DNA from: Prinia subflava
Lineage: Eukaryota; Chordata; Aves; Passeriformes; Cisticolidae
Assembly: GCF_021018805.1 (NCBI RefSeq)
Contig: NC_086254.1
Location: forward strand, 26,473,300-26,537,299
Direction: 5' to 3'
Length of the DNA stretch: 64,000 nucleotides
This document shows, one piece after another, positions 63,501 to 64,000 of this stretch. The notes below the pieces were generated by a model, which was given only the letters and a program-made list of their open reading frames with translations, did no database searches and was not told the origin of the DNA. The number at the start of each line of letters is the position of its first letter. Positions within the stretch are counted from its first letter, which is position 1. A program made the position numbers and the translations under genes.

Positions 63501-64000
63501 GACCTGCACTGATGTCTTTTAGCATTGCTCCCGTAGTGCACAGAGAGAACTTCATTGGTGTTTCCTTTTACTGACCATTGGAATAACTTCTGTATATGCT
63601 GTGCCATGGAATCTACCCTACATAACAAACAAATAGGTTGGCTCTTCCTATAATTAAACTTTTTAGAGAGACTTTTAGAGCTGCAGAGCTTTAAATCCCG
63701 CTCTGCAAGCATCCCAAAGTAGTGTCTCAAATACGAGCCTCAGCAGATTTTGTTCTCCAAAATAGACACACTGGAGGGTTTTATTGTTGTTTCCCATTGT
63801 TAGCTATTTGCAGGCAGGTCCAAAAGCTTTATTTTATGCTGAGAGCAGCACTCACAATCATGCCACAGCACCACTTCTCCATGATCACTAGTATCTGTAG
63901 GCATCATGCCATTGGGGGTTCAGTGCGTGACTCTGGGAAAGCCAGAGCTCACTACAAAAGCAAGGTCACACACACTAAAACCAATTATATCCCTTGAGCT
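63501..64000 (+). other. CDH4: CDH4 downstream intron, end of window
   Basis: Nothing is recognised apart from the CR1 end just before it. The intron appears to continue past the window edge, because no acceptor followed by EC1 sequence is seen. Confidence 0.75.

Noticed and set aside
1..64000. Endogenous retroviral LTRs, tRNA genes or processed pseudogenes
   Set aside because: I looked for paired long terminal repeats, tRNA-like A and B boxes and poly(A)-ended coding copies, and recognised none. A small or very decayed copy could still be missed by eye.

Overview
This window looks like bird nuclear DNA and lies inside one gene on the + strand, the classical type I cadherin CDH4 (R-cadherin, retinal cadherin). 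Only two stretches are convincingly protein-coding: 2387-2610 and 17707-17883. Both are GC-rich against an AT-rich background, have good splice signals, and translate into adjoining parts of a cadherin precursor: the prodomain, then the furin-type cleavage site and the first residues of mature EC1. Avian origin is inferred from the decayed 3' ends of CR1 LINEs (with the CR1-like terminal motif ATTCTGTGATTCTGTG or its complement), from the low overall repeat density, and from the cadherin sequence itself.

Layout: 1-2386 is the end of the intron before the prodomain exon (phase 1). 2387-2610 is the prodomain exon, probably exon 3 by homology with other classical cadherins. 2611-17706 is a 15.1 kb phase-0 intron. 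17707-17883 is the next exon, which encodes the end of the prodomain, RRQKR, and the mature N-terminus DWVIPP. 17884-64000 is at least 46.1 kb of the following phase-0 intron. I did not recognise the next coding exon (the rest of EC1) by reading, so that intron probably runs past the window.

The introns hold three clear CR1 3' fragments (about 17498-17600, 24648-24722 and 63459-63500), a 27-bp minisatellite (33906-34067), several small tandem duplications, homopolymer and polypurine tracts, and a few degenerate copies of an old amniote-type interspersed repeat. I found no tRNA, rRNA, CRISPR array, LTR element or second protein gene. The open frames elsewhere look like chance. The least easy to dismiss is a 223-codon antisense frame at 15659-16330.

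The two exons serve one function. The prodomain keeps the cadherin non-adhesive during secretion, and cleavage after RRQKR frees the N-terminus so that Trp2 can swap between partner cadherins. I see no new biological system here. The observations most worth checking are regulatory or mutational: a CR1 tail close to an exon, a weak 5' splice site, a 19-bp repeated motif, and the minisatellite.
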